From the NCBI GenBank assembly GCA_965202875.1, contig OZ241870.1:3658001-3722000 (forward strand): a DNA stretch of 64,000 bases, given 5' to 3'. This DNA is from HK1 sp965202875 (lineage in GTDB: Bacteria; Pseudomonadota; Gammaproteobacteria; HK1). The notes beneath the pieces are model-generated. The model was not told the DNA's origin, did no database searches, and was given only the letters and a program-made list of their open reading frames with translations. The position numbers were made by a program, and so were the translations under genes. Below are positions 25,876 through 33,421 of this stretch, piece by piece (position 1 is the stretch's first letter; the number at the start of each line of letters is the position of its first letter).

Positions 25876-26153
25876 GATATTTCTTCGATGGTTCCGTCGA
25901 TCAGGGCCGCCCTGACCGTGTTCCCGGCTTCAACGTCGGCCATGGCCTCGCGCAATCGTTCCGCGTTTCGGGGAGAGCGGAGGAGGTGGAAGGTTTCCAT
26001 CAAGGAGTCGTGCTCCGACTTCGCCATCATGATCACGGGTTCACTCTTCGCCCGAGTGATGACCACCGCCACACGATCTTCGACAACGGTGTCCATGACG
26101 GACTTCAGATTTCGGCGTGCCTCCGTGTAGTTCAACACCCGCTGGGTCGCCAT
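25872..26153 (-). CDS. yefM: YefM/Phd-family antitoxin
   Basis: Antitoxin that binds and neutralises YoeB and represses the operon as a complex. The 93-residue protein opens with the Phd/YefM DNA-binding domain (VLNYTEARRNLKSVMDTV, VVITRAKSEPVIMM) and ends in a disordered-looking toxin-binding tail. AGGAGAGG stands just before the ATG at 26153. A palindrome with the TGTACA core recognised by YefM proteins lies about 20-35 nt upstream, fitting autoregulation. Complete and of normal length. Confidence 0.93.
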   Translation of the reverse strand: MATQRVLNYTEARRNLKSVMDTVVEDRVAVVITRAKSEPVIMMAKSEHDSLMETFHLLRSPRNAERLREAMADVEAGNTVRAALIDGTIEEIS

Positions 26154-26172
26154 CGACCTCTCCTGTGTATAA

Positions 26173-26189
26173 TGTACAAATTATTGTAC
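26173..26189 (-). promoter_or_regulatory. Probable YefM-YoeB operator
   Basis: GTACAA (26174-26179) and TTGTAC (26184-26189) form a perfect inverted repeat around ATTA; the left side contains TGTACA (26173-26178), the core word reported for YefM operators. The minus strand here also reads TTATAC, a likely -10 box, so binding would block the promoter. The tract is strikingly AT-rich for this window. Confidence 0.7.
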
Positions 26190-26371
26190 GTATCGGACGT
26201 CCCATATCAATCACCCTCGATGATCCTTGCCAGGGGCATCCCGGAGTATCGTATGACGAGTCCGCGTGACGAGGCAGCCGGGCGCCGGTGGCGGCGGAAC
26301 CTGTCCCGCGCCGGTCCGGTCTGACCCCGGAGACAGGCCCGGAGCCGAGCTCGAACCGTGGAGGATGGATC

Positions 26372-27406
26372 ATGGCGCGTACGGCAACCTGCCTTGCACC
26401 GGCCACACGCGGGATCGCGGTACTGGCACTCTCATGCGTGCTCATCGGCACGTGGCCGCGGCCTGCCGCCGCGCAGTCCGCCGCGGAGCCGGATCTCATG
26501 TCCATCCTCAGCGCGGTGGTCGCGGTCGAAGCGCTGGTTCCGGACGACGCCCGCACCGCGGCGATCCTCGGCGAGGAACGCCTCGGGACCGGCGTCGTCA
26601 TCGACGGCGCCGGGCTCGTCGTCACCATCGGCTACCTCATTCTGGAGGCCACCGACGTATGGGTCCGCACCGGAGGCGGACAGCGCGTCCAGGCCGACGT
26701 CCTCGCCTACGACCATGAAACCGGCTTCGGGCTGCTGCGGGCGCAGGCCCCGCTGGACAAGGTGGTGCCGATGGCCCTGGGCGACTCCGATGCGCTCGTG
26801 GCGGGCACGCCGGCGGTCATCGCGTCATACGGCGGGCCGGGCGCCCTGCTCCCGGTGGTGACCGTGTCCCGGCGCGATTTCGCGGGATACTGGGAGTACC
26901 TGCTCGAGGATGCGATCTTCACGAACCCGCCGTACCGTTTCTTCGGGGGCGCGGCGCTGATGTCCACCGGCGGTCGACTCGTCGGAGTCGGCTCGCTCAT
27001 CGTCCCCGACGCCGCCCCGGAGCCCGCCCCCGCCCCCGGCAACATGTTCGTCCCGGTTGCGCGGCTCAAGGCGGTGCTGGCGGATTTGATTGCCTCGGGA
27101 CGGTCTGCGGCGCCTCCGCGGCCGTGGCTCGGGATCTTCGCCGATGAGAACGAAAGCGGCGCGGTCGTCGTACGGAGCCTCGCGGACGACGGACCGGCGC
27201 TGGCGGCAGGCATCGAGCCGGACGACGTCATCGTCTCGGCCGGCCCGGCCTCCGTGCACGGCCTCGCCGACTTCTACCGCAAGCTGTGGAACGGCCGCGG
27301 GCCGGACGAGCGGGTGACCCTCACCGTGGAGCGCAACGGTGAGCCTCGTGACATCGACGTCCGCACCGGAAACCGCTACCGGTGGTTGCGGCTGCGCCAC
27401 CGATGA
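26372..27406 (+). CDS. DegP/HtrA-like protein lacking the catalytic triad, with PDZ domain
   Basis: Exported trypsin-fold protein of 344 residues with a signal peptide (cut near AAAQS, residue 36), an S1C-like domain and a C-terminal PDZ domain (about 245-335). It keeps the HtrA scaffold (LGTGVVIDGAGLVVT, MALGDSDAL, LVGVGS) but not the active site: the His position (normally TNAHV) reads IGYLI at 86-90, the Asp segment reads ETGFGLL, and the GNSGG Ser loop reads FFGGAAL at 190-196. It is therefore probably a non-proteolytic binding protein of the periplasm. The ATG at 26372 has GGAGGA upstream. Standing alone, divergent from the toxin-antitoxin pair. Confidence 0.8.
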   Translation: MARTATCLAPATRGIAVLALSCVLIGTWPRPAAAQSAAEPDLMSILSAVVAVEALVPDDARTAAILGEERLGTGVVIDGAGLVVTIGYLILEATDVWVRTGGGQRVQADVLAYDHETGFGLLRAQAPLDKVVPMALGDSDALVAGTPAVIASYGGPGALLPVVTVSRRDFAGYWEYLLEDAIFTNPPYRFFGGAALMSTGGRLVGVGSLIVPDAAPEPAPAPGNMFVPVARLKAVLADLIASGRSAAPPRPWLGIFADENESGAVVVRSLADDGPALAAGIEPDDVIVSAGPASVHGLADFYRKLWNGRGPDERVTLTVERNGEPRDIDVRTGNRYRWLRLRHR

Positions 27407-27706
27407 GTGCCGGCGCAGAGCCGGATGGCAGGACTCCGTCGTAGTGGATGCCTCCTTGTCTCCGACCGCCTCTCGACCCGGAATGATTTGCATTTCGATG
27501 CCGGGCTGCGGAAGTCGGGCTACCGGCGGAACTGAAATGGTGGATAATTCCGCGCGAGGCGGGCACCGAACAGCGTAAAGGGCGGTCAGTCGTAACGCAT
27601 GTCCCTCACCGCGCCGACAGATGGGGAAGACGGAGAAGATGACGGGAAATGCGCGAGCGCGGTCGATGCGCCGCGGAGCCGCCGGTCATGTCAGGGTACA
27701 GGGTGA
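27407..27706 (+). other. Intergenic region before apaG, no gene seen
   Basis: 300 nt without a supported gene. A GATAAT word near 27543-27548 could be a -10 box, but no good -35 precedes it. Nothing else recognised. Confidence 0.4.
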
Positions 27707-28093
27707 ATGGAGACCCCTCACGATCGTTACCGCATCCAGGTCGACGTGCAGAGCGCCTACGTCGTCGAGCACTCCGCGCCCGAAAACAAGCGCTTCGTGT
27801 TCGCGTACACGGTCACTCTCCGCAACACCGGCGCAGTCGCCGCGCAGCTTCGGACCCGTCACTGGATCATCACCGACGCCAACGGACGGGTGCAGGAGGT
27901 CCGTGGCGATGGGGTTGTCGGAAAACAGCCGCACCTCGCTCCGGGGGAAGGATTCCAGTACACGAGCGCCGCGGTCATCGAAACTCCCGTCGGCAGCATG
28001 CACGGCAGCTACCGGATGATCGCGGACGACGGCCACGAGTTCGACGCTCCGATACCCGTGTTCAGCCTGTCCGTGCCGAACGTCGTGCATTGA
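27707..28093 (+). CDS. apaG: ApaG, Co2+/Mg2+ efflux-associated protein
   Basis: Small FN3-like beta-sandwich protein of the ApaG/DUF525 family, usually linked to apaH and rsmA and implicated in divalent cation tolerance; its biochemistry is not settled. The 128-residue protein has YRIQVDVQSAYV, YTVTLRNTG, LRTRHWIITDANG, VRGDGVVGKQP, APGEGFQYTS, the GSMHGSY motif and the terminal F.LSVP. Length is typical (about 125). It precedes apaH on the same strand, but with an unusually long 380-nt spacer full of repeats. Confidence 0.94.
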   Translation: METPHDRYRIQVDVQSAYVVEHSAPENKRFVFAYTVTLRNTGAVAAQLRTRHWIITDANGRVQEVRGDGVVGKQPHLAPGEGFQYTSAAVIETPVGSMHGSYRMIADDGHEFDAPIPVFSLSVPNVVH

Positions 28094-28473
28094 AGACGCG
28101 CCGGCGCTTGTCGTGCATCGTCTCCCCACAGGGGCCCGTCCTCGGCCATCGCCGGTCTCCTCCGGCGCGCCGCGCCCGCCAAGGCTGGCGAAACGCCCGC
28201 GCTCCCGGAATGCAGATTTCCGCCCCCGCTTTCGCGAGGACATGCTTGCGCGGAGCCTGCCCCCGCGGAAGTGGGGGAGTGGCCAGGATGAGCGGGACGC
28301 CCGTGTCCCGGAAGGGTACGCCGTTCCCAGGACGTGCCTGCGTCTCCCTCCGTCTGCGCTGGCCCCTCCGGCAGCACTGAAGCGCCCGGCGGTGCCGGTG
28401 GATCTGGCGGTACCCGTCCCCCTCGCGGGACAACGGCGTTCGAACCGTCCTCGCGTCAGGAGCTGAGCCGGCG
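28094..28473 (+). repeat. Repeat-rich spacer between apaG and apaH
   Basis: No gene. Between about 28145 and 28345 the sequence is a string of GC-rich inverted repeats, for example GCCCCCGCTTTCGCGAGG followed by CCCCCGCGGAAGTGGGGG, and contains CTGGCGAAACGCCCGCGCTCCC. Such blocks give false peptides like AGVSPALAG in translation. It includes dispersed repeat copy B at 28291-28334. It looks like a mobile or REP-like intergenic repeat that has split the apaG-apaH pair. Confidence 0.55.
28291..28334 (+). repeat. Dispersed GC-rich repeat, copy B
   Basis: Aligns with copy A (9589-9635): GCGGGACGCCCGTGTCCCGG is followed after a short gap by ACGCCGTTCCCAGGACG. Same orientation as copies A and C. 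Confidence 0.65.
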
Positions 28474-29313
28474 ATGCCGACTTACGTGATCGGAGACGTC
28501 CAGGGTTGCTACGCCGAGCTGCGGTCGCTGCTGCGCGCGTGCGGCTTCGATGCCCGGCGGGACCGGCTCTGGTTCGCGGGCGATCTTGTCAACCGCGGCC
28601 CGAACTCCCTCGACGTGCTGCGCTTCGTCACCGATCTTGGCGACCGGGCGTACACCGTGCTCGGCAACCACGACCTCCATCTCGTCGCGAGCGCCCGCGG
28701 CATCCGAAAGCTGCGCGCCAAGGACACCTTCCACGACGTGCTCGACGCCGCGGACGGCGAGACGCTGATCGACTGGCTCCGCCGCCGGCCGCTGGTGCAT
28801 TCCGACTCCGAGCGGGGGTTCGTCATGGTCCACGCGGGCATCCCCCCCGCGTGGACCGTTGACGAGGCGCTCGGCCATGCGGACGCACTCTCACGGACGT
28901 TGCGCGCGCCTGATCATCCACGGCTCCTCGCCCGCATGTACGGCAACGAGCCGGCCAAGTGGCGGGACTCCCTGGCCGGGTTCGACCGTCTTCGCTTCAT
29001 CACCAACGCCTTCACACGGATGCGCTATTGCTACGTGGACGGGACCCTGGACTTCTCGGAGACCCGGCCGCCCGGCGATCAGGCCCCTTCGCTCACACCC
29101 TGGTTCATGCTGCGCGACCGCAGCGCGGATCGGGCCAGGATCGTGTTCGGACACTGGGCGACGCTCCAGCTTCGCCATCCCCTCTCCCGGGAGATGCACG
29201 TCCGCCACGTCGATACCGGATGCGTGTGGGGCGGCTCGCTCACCGCGCTGCGCCTCGAAGACGACCGGGAATTCAGCATGCCCTGCAACCGTGGCGCCAA
29301 GATCGCGCCATGA
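28474..29313 (+). CDS. apaH: Symmetrical bis(5'-nucleosyl)-tetraphosphatase
   Basis: Hydrolyses Ap4A and related alarmones to ADP; recently also linked to removal of Np4 caps from RNA. The 279-residue phosphoesterase shows GDVQGCYAEL, FAGDLVNRGPNSL, VLGNHDLHL, MVHAGIPP and the C-terminal VFGHWATL, CVWGGSLTALRLED, the metal ligands of the PPP-type metallophosphatases. Length is normal (about 275). The ATG is at 28474. Its last codons take part in a long inverted repeat that probably terminates transcription against convergent thyA. Confidence 0.96.
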   Translation: MPTYVIGDVQGCYAELRSLLRACGFDARRDRLWFAGDLVNRGPNSLDVLRFVTDLGDRAYTVLGNHDLHLVASARGIRKLRAKDTFHDVLDAADGETLIDWLRRRPLVHSDSERGFVMVHAGIPPAWTVDEALGHADALSRTLRAPDHPRLLARMYGNEPAKWRDSLAGFDRLRFITNAFTRMRYCYVDGTLDFSETRPPGDQAPSLTPWFMLRDRSADRARIVFGHWATLQLRHPLSREMHVRHVDTGCVWGGSLTALRLEDDREFSMPCNRGAKIAP

Positions 29314-29338
29314 TGGATGGGGCGATCTTGGCGCCACG
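29290..29338. terminator. Bidirectional terminator-like perfect inverted repeat (apaH/thyA)
   Basis: CGTGGCGCCAAGATCGC (29290-29306) and its exact reverse complement (29322-29338) form a 17-bp stem with a 15-nt loop. The left arm codes for the last residues of apaH, whose stop is in the loop. Placed between convergent genes, it can serve both. No T-run, as is common in GC-rich genomes. Confidence 0.7.
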
Positions 29339-29381
29339 ATGTTCTGCGCGACAGCGTGACGACCCGCCGCCGGAACCGGCT

Positions 29382-30176
29382 TCACACCGCGACCGGCGCC
29401 TTGATCGCCGGGTGGTGCGTGTAGTCCACGAGCTCGAAGTCGTCGTAGACGAAGTCCGTGATCGATTCGACACCGGGGTTGATCCTCATCCGCGGCAGAG
29501 GATAAGGCTCGCGGGCGAGCTGGGTGTCGGCCTGCTCGAGGTGGTTGAGGTAGAGGTGGGCGTCTCCCAGGGTATGCACGAACTCGCCGGGCTCGAGCCC
29601 GGTCACCTGGGCGACCATCATCGTGAGCAGCGCGTAGGACGCGATGTTGAACGGCACCCCGAGAAGGACGTCCGCACTGCGCTGGTAGAGCTGGCACGAG
29701 AGCCGCCCCCGGGCGACGTGGAACTGGAACAGGAGATGGCACGGCGGCAAGGCCATGCGATCGATGTCGGCGACGTTCCACGCCGTGACGACGTGGCGCC
29801 TCGAGTCGGGGTCGCGGCGGATGTTCTCGACGACCTGCGCGATCTGGTCGATGCTCCTGCCGTCCCGGGCCGGCCAGCTCCGCCACTGGGCGCCGTAGAC
29901 CGGGCCCAGATCGCCCCGCTCGTCCGCCCACTCGTCCCAGATGGTCACACCGTTGGCGTTGAGCCAGGCGACGTTCGTCGAACCCCGGAGAAACCACAGG
30001 AGCTCGTGGATGACGGAGCGCATGTGGATCGACTTCGTGGTGACCGCGGGGAACCCTTGCGCAAGATCGAAGCGCATCTGGTGGCCGAAGACGCTCAGCG
30101 TACCGGTGCCGGTGCGATCGCCTTTGCGCGCTCCCTGTTCCCGGACGAAGCGCATCAGATCCAGGTACTGCTTCAT
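29382..30176 (-). CDS. thyA: Thymidylate synthase
   Basis: Methylates dUMP to dTMP with 5,10-methylenetetrahydrofolate. The 264-residue protein, the same length as E. coli ThyA, has RTGTGTLSVFGHQMRFDL, the substrate Arg pair in DSRRHVV, the nucleophile Cys in LPPCHLLFQF, QRSADVLLGVPFNIASYA, and the C-terminal IKAPVAV. The ATG at 30176 starts MKQYLDLM, the family N-terminus; the longer open frame runs into the neighbouring gene. It lies 38 nt after the carbamoyltransferase gene on the same strand. Confidence 0.96.
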   Translation of the reverse strand: MKQYLDLMRFVREQGARKGDRTGTGTLSVFGHQMRFDLAQGFPAVTTKSIHMRSVIHELLWFLRGSTNVAWLNANGVTIWDEWADERGDLGPVYGAQWRSWPARDGRSIDQIAQVVENIRRDPDSRRHVVTAWNVADIDRMALPPCHLLFQFHVARGRLSCQLYQRSADVLLGVPFNIASYALLTMMVAQVTGLEPGEFVHTLGDAHLYLNHLEQADTQLAREPYPLPRMRINPGVESITDFVYDDFELVDYTHHPAIKAPVAV

Positions 30177-30213
30177 TGGGGCTTCCCCCGCGCTGCGCGG
30201 TCCGAAGGCGTCG

Positions 30214-31137
30214 TCAGGCGAGATCGAGGAGGATCGCCTTCTGCGCGTCGAGACGGTTCTCCGCCTGGTCGTAGATGATGGAGCGCTCGCTTTCGACCAG
30301 ATCTTCGGTGATCTCGTAGCCGAGGTGCATCGGCATGTCGTGCATGATCTTCGCGCTGCTGCCGGCGAGCAGCTCCGCGTTGAGCTGGTAGGGGAGCATC
30401 CGCTCGCAACGCCGCTCCTTCTCCTCGGCGAAGGCGGGGTCGTTGAAGTACTCCATGTCGAGCCAGGTGTCGGTGTACACGTAGTCCGCGCCCGCGACCG
30501 CCGCCTTCGCGTCAAGGGTCTCGGTGAGCAGGCCGAGGTTGAGCAGGCGGCCCCGGCTCTCCTCGTCGAGGATCGCTTCGTCGCGGAGGGGGCACACCAG
30601 GGTGAGCTCGACTCCGAGCGGAGCGGAGATCGACACCAGAGAGTTCACCACGTTGTTGTACGCGCCGATGTAGGTGAGGCGCGCCCCGCGCGGGTCCCCG
30701 CCCCGATCCTCGGCGATCGTCAGCATGTCGGCGAGTGCCTGGCAGGGGTGGTAGAGGTTGCAGCATCCGTTGATCACCGGCACCGTCGCACCTCCGATCA
30801 TCTTGAGCAGATCGGAGTTGCTCTTCAGCCGCGCCATGATGAAGGCGCTGTTGCGCGAGAGATAGCGCGTCTCCGAACGGACGTCGCCAAGGGTGAAGTT
30901 CGACGCGCGCCAGTCGAGGTTGATCGCGTGCCCGCCGAGCTCCGTCATGCCCGCCTCGAAAGACACCCGGGTGCGGGTCGACGTCTTCTGGAAGATCATC
31001 ACCAGGGTACGGCCCTGCATGTGGCCCTGGAACTCCCAGCGCTGCCGTTTCACGCGGCGGGCGAGGGCGAGCACCGACCGGACGTCGTCATCGTCCCGGA
31101 ATCTCCAGTCGATGAGGTGCTTCGGCGCTCCGGTCAT
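30214..31137 (-). CDS. Ornithine/aspartate carbamoyltransferase family protein, divergent active site
   Basis: Carbamoyltransferase-fold enzyme of 307 residues transferring a carbamoyl group from carbamoyl phosphate to an amino acceptor. The phosphate-binding loop FQKTSTRTRVSF and the carbamoyl motif NLYHPCQALAD are intact. The ornithine-type HCLP motif, which supplies the catalytic Cys, is replaced by MHDMPMH. So it is either a variant ornithine enzyme or a sibling with another acceptor; hydantoin or ureido chemistry encoded nearby makes the second idea attractive but unproved. The ATG at 31137 begins MTGAPKHLIDW, the expected N-terminus. It may be cotranscribed with thyA. Confidence 0.75.
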   Translation of the reverse strand: MTGAPKHLIDWRFRDDDDVRSVLALARRVKRQRWEFQGHMQGRTLVMIFQKTSTRTRVSFEAGMTELGGHAINLDWRASNFTLGDVRSETRYLSRNSAFIMARLKSNSDLLKMIGGATVPVINGCCNLYHPCQALADMLTIAEDRGGDPRGARLTYIGAYNNVVNSLVSISAPLGVELTLVCPLRDEAILDEESRGRLLNLGLLTETLDAKAAVAGADYVYTDTWLDMEYFNDPAFAEEKERRCERMLPYQLNAELLAGSSAKIMHDMPMHLGYEITEDLVESERSIIYDQAENRLDAQKAILLDLA

Positions 31138-31428
31138 GCTCCCGGCTCCCTCGAACGTTCTGTATGGATGGCGGTCCTGCGGCGAGCCCGCCGAACGCGC
31201 CCGGGCGCTGCGCGAGGGCGGGGGCCGGGCGCCGCCTCCCGTCAAGAGTGCCAGCATTTCGAGCGGATTCAAACGTTCGGGCATGGTCTGACATGCGGCT
31301 GGCCGAGTCGGCCGGCAGGCGCCGGCGACGGTTGTTGCCGGAGATGGCCGCGCGGCGCACCGGCCCTGCAGGGTCCTAAGGGGATCGGAAGGTGCCGGGC
31401 CACCCCGCGACGGGAAAACGGCCGCGGA

Positions 31429-32322
31429 TCAGGCGTCGCCTGCGATACGGTCGAACGCCTCGCGGTACTTGCGCGACGTCTGCGCGATGATCTCCGCGGG
31501 AAGGCGCGGTGCCGGCGGGATCTTGTCCCATCCGAGGGTTTCCAGGTAGTCGCGCACGAACTGCTTGTCGAAGCTCGGGGGATTCGTGCCGGGGGCGTAC
31601 CGGTCCGAGGGCCAGAACCGGGACGAATCCGGCGTCAGCACTTCGTCGATGAGCACCAGCGCACTGTCTGCGCCGACCGCGAACTCGAACTTCGTGTCCG
31701 CGATGAGGATGCCGCGCGCCGCCGCGAAGTCCGCCGCTTCGCGGTAGACCCGGATGGTCACGTCCCGCACCCGCTCGGCAAGCTCGCGGCCGAGGAGCCC
31801 CGCCGCCGTCTCAAAGTCGATGTTCTCGTCGTGCGCCCCGACCCCGGCCTTGGTCGAAGGGGTGAAGATGACGTCGGACAGCTTGTCGGCCGGCCGCAGA
31901 CCGGGAGGCAGGCCGATCCCGCATACCGTCCCGGTGTTCCGGTAGTCCTTCCACCCCGAGCCGACGAGGTAGCCGCGCGCGATCGCCTCCACGGGCAGCG
32001 GCGTGAGACGGTGCACGACCATGGCCCGGTTCGCTGGCGACGCCCGCGCCTCTGCATCCGCGACGACGTCCTCGACCCCCAGCGGCGCGAGGTGGTGGCG
32101 CACGATCCCTTCGATGCACGAGCACCAGAAGCGCGAGAGCCCCGTCAGCACCGCCCCCTTGCCGGGGACGGGGTCGGGGAGCACCACGTCGAAAGCCGAC
32201 AGCCGATCCGTGGCCACGATGAGCAGGTGCTCGTCATCGACCGCGTAGATGTCGCGCACCTTGCCGCGGCCGAGCGGTTCCAGCCCCGGGACATGTGTTT
32301 CGTAGACGACCGGCTCGTTCAT
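31429..32322 (-). CDS. purC: SAICAR synthase (phosphoribosylaminoimidazole-succinocarboxamide synthase)
   Basis: ATP-dependent joining of aspartate to CAIR in purine synthesis. The 297-residue protein is of the longer form and shows GRGKVRDIYAV, ATDRLSAFDVVLP, RGYLVGSGWKDY, TPSTKAGVGAHDENID, ADTKFEFAV and IDEVLTPDSSRFWP. The ATG is at 32322. It is on the same strand as the carbamoyltransferase and thyA, but 291 nt upstream of them with no gene in between. Normal length for this subgroup (about 295-305). Confidence 0.96.
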   Translation of the reverse strand: MNEPVVYETHVPGLEPLGRGKVRDIYAVDDEHLLIVATDRLSAFDVVLPDPVPGKGAVLTGLSRFWCSCIEGIVRHHLAPLGVEDVVADAEARASPANRAMVVHRLTPLPVEAIARGYLVGSGWKDYRNTGTVCGIGLPPGLRPADKLSDVIFTPSTKAGVGAHDENIDFETAAGLLGRELAERVRDVTIRVYREAADFAAARGILIADTKFEFAVGADSALVLIDEVLTPDSSRFWPSDRYAPGTNPPSFDKQFVRDYLETLGWDKIPPAPRLPAEIIAQTSRKYREAFDRIAGDA

Positions 32323-32731
32323 CGAGTCTCCGAGTGCCCGGCACGGGCGACGGCGAAGCGCGCGATTGTACGTCCGGACGGCAGCGGCTCAAGGTCGCCG
32401 GTATGCCCCGGGCGGCAATCCCGCTCAGGCGGCGGACGGCCCGTCCGGCGGACTTCGGCCCGACCGATCGCGTTCCAGGCCGCCCGCGGGAGAAGCGCCT
32501 TTCTCCGGCCGGCGTCGGACACCCCATACGACCCCCTGCCTCCGTGAACAGACCACCTGCCGCATTCGATCGCAGTGCACCGGCACGCCGCCGGCCGAAG
32601 ATTCCCGCCGATTCCCGGTGGCCCCTCCGTTGAGCCGTTCCGGCGCCGAATCATCGTGGAAATCGGGTTAACATTCCGGTCACCGTCGCGGAGCCGGCGC
32701 TTCAGGCAGTACAACAAACGGGGGAATCGAG
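32323..32731. other. Divergent intergenic region purC/def, no gene seen
   Basis: 409 nt that should carry promoters for purC (minus) and def (plus). A GGTTAACATT tract near 32667-32677 is the only AT-rich element, but no full promoter is evident. No PurR-type palindrome was noticed. Confidence 0.45.
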
Positions 32732-33310
32732 ATGGCGGTACGTGACATCCTGGAGATAGGGCATCCCACGCTGGCCACGAGGGCGCAGGAAGTGGAAGTG
32801 GAGGCGATCGGTACCCCCGAGGTACAGGGTTGGATCGACGACCTGATCGATACGATGCGCGCCGCCAACGGCGCCGGGATCGCCGCGAACCAGATTGGCA
32901 TCCCCTACAGGTTGTTCACCGTGGAGGTCCACGGCAACAACCCCCGCTATCCCTACAAGCCGCCGATCCCTCTCACGATCCTGGTCAACCCCGAGATCAC
33001 GTTCCTCTCGGAAGAAACGTTTGAAAACTACGAGGGCTGCCTCTCCGTTCCGAACCTGCGGGGGGCGGTCACCCGCCATCTGGAGGTGTCGGTCTCGGGC
33101 TACGACCGCAACGGCGTCCATCGCTCGTTCGGCGTGCGCGGATACTCGGCCGGCACCTTCCAGCACGAGAACGACCACCTCGACGGGATCCTGTTCCCCC
33201 ACCGGGTCACGGACCCCCGGACGTTCTGTAGCTGGTCCGCGTTCTCGGCCTTCCGCCAGGAGGCGTTCGCCGATCGGGTCCGGCAGCTTGTGGAACGCTG
33301 GGGGGCGTGA
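32732..33310 (+). CDS. def: Peptide deformylase
   Basis: Metalloenzyme removing the N-formyl group from nascent proteins. The 192-residue protein has the three motifs: GAGIAANQIG (I), EGCLSVP with the metal Cys (II) and QHENDHLDG, the HExxH-type metal site (III). The C-terminus is slightly extended relative to E. coli (169), as in type I/II deformylases of other proteobacteria. No fmt gene follows; the downstream gene is convergent. It may therefore be a second, accessory deformylase, but that cannot be judged from this window. Confidence 0.93.
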   Translation: MAVRDILEIGHPTLATRAQEVEVEAIGTPEVQGWIDDLIDTMRAANGAGIAANQIGIPYRLFTVEVHGNNPRYPYKPPIPLTILVNPEITFLSEETFENYEGCLSVPNLRGAVTRHLEVSVSGYDRNGVHRSFGVRGYSAGTFQHENDHLDGILFPHRVTDPRTFCSWSAFSAFRQEAFADRVRQLVERWGA

Positions 33311-33421
33311 CGCCTCGACGCCGGAAGAACCCGCCATGCAATCGTTCCGCACCCGTGCGCGGTCGTTGACGACGGGCCCGCCACGTCGAAGGCCGTCGCC
33401 TTCTCCCTCGTTGGCCCACGT

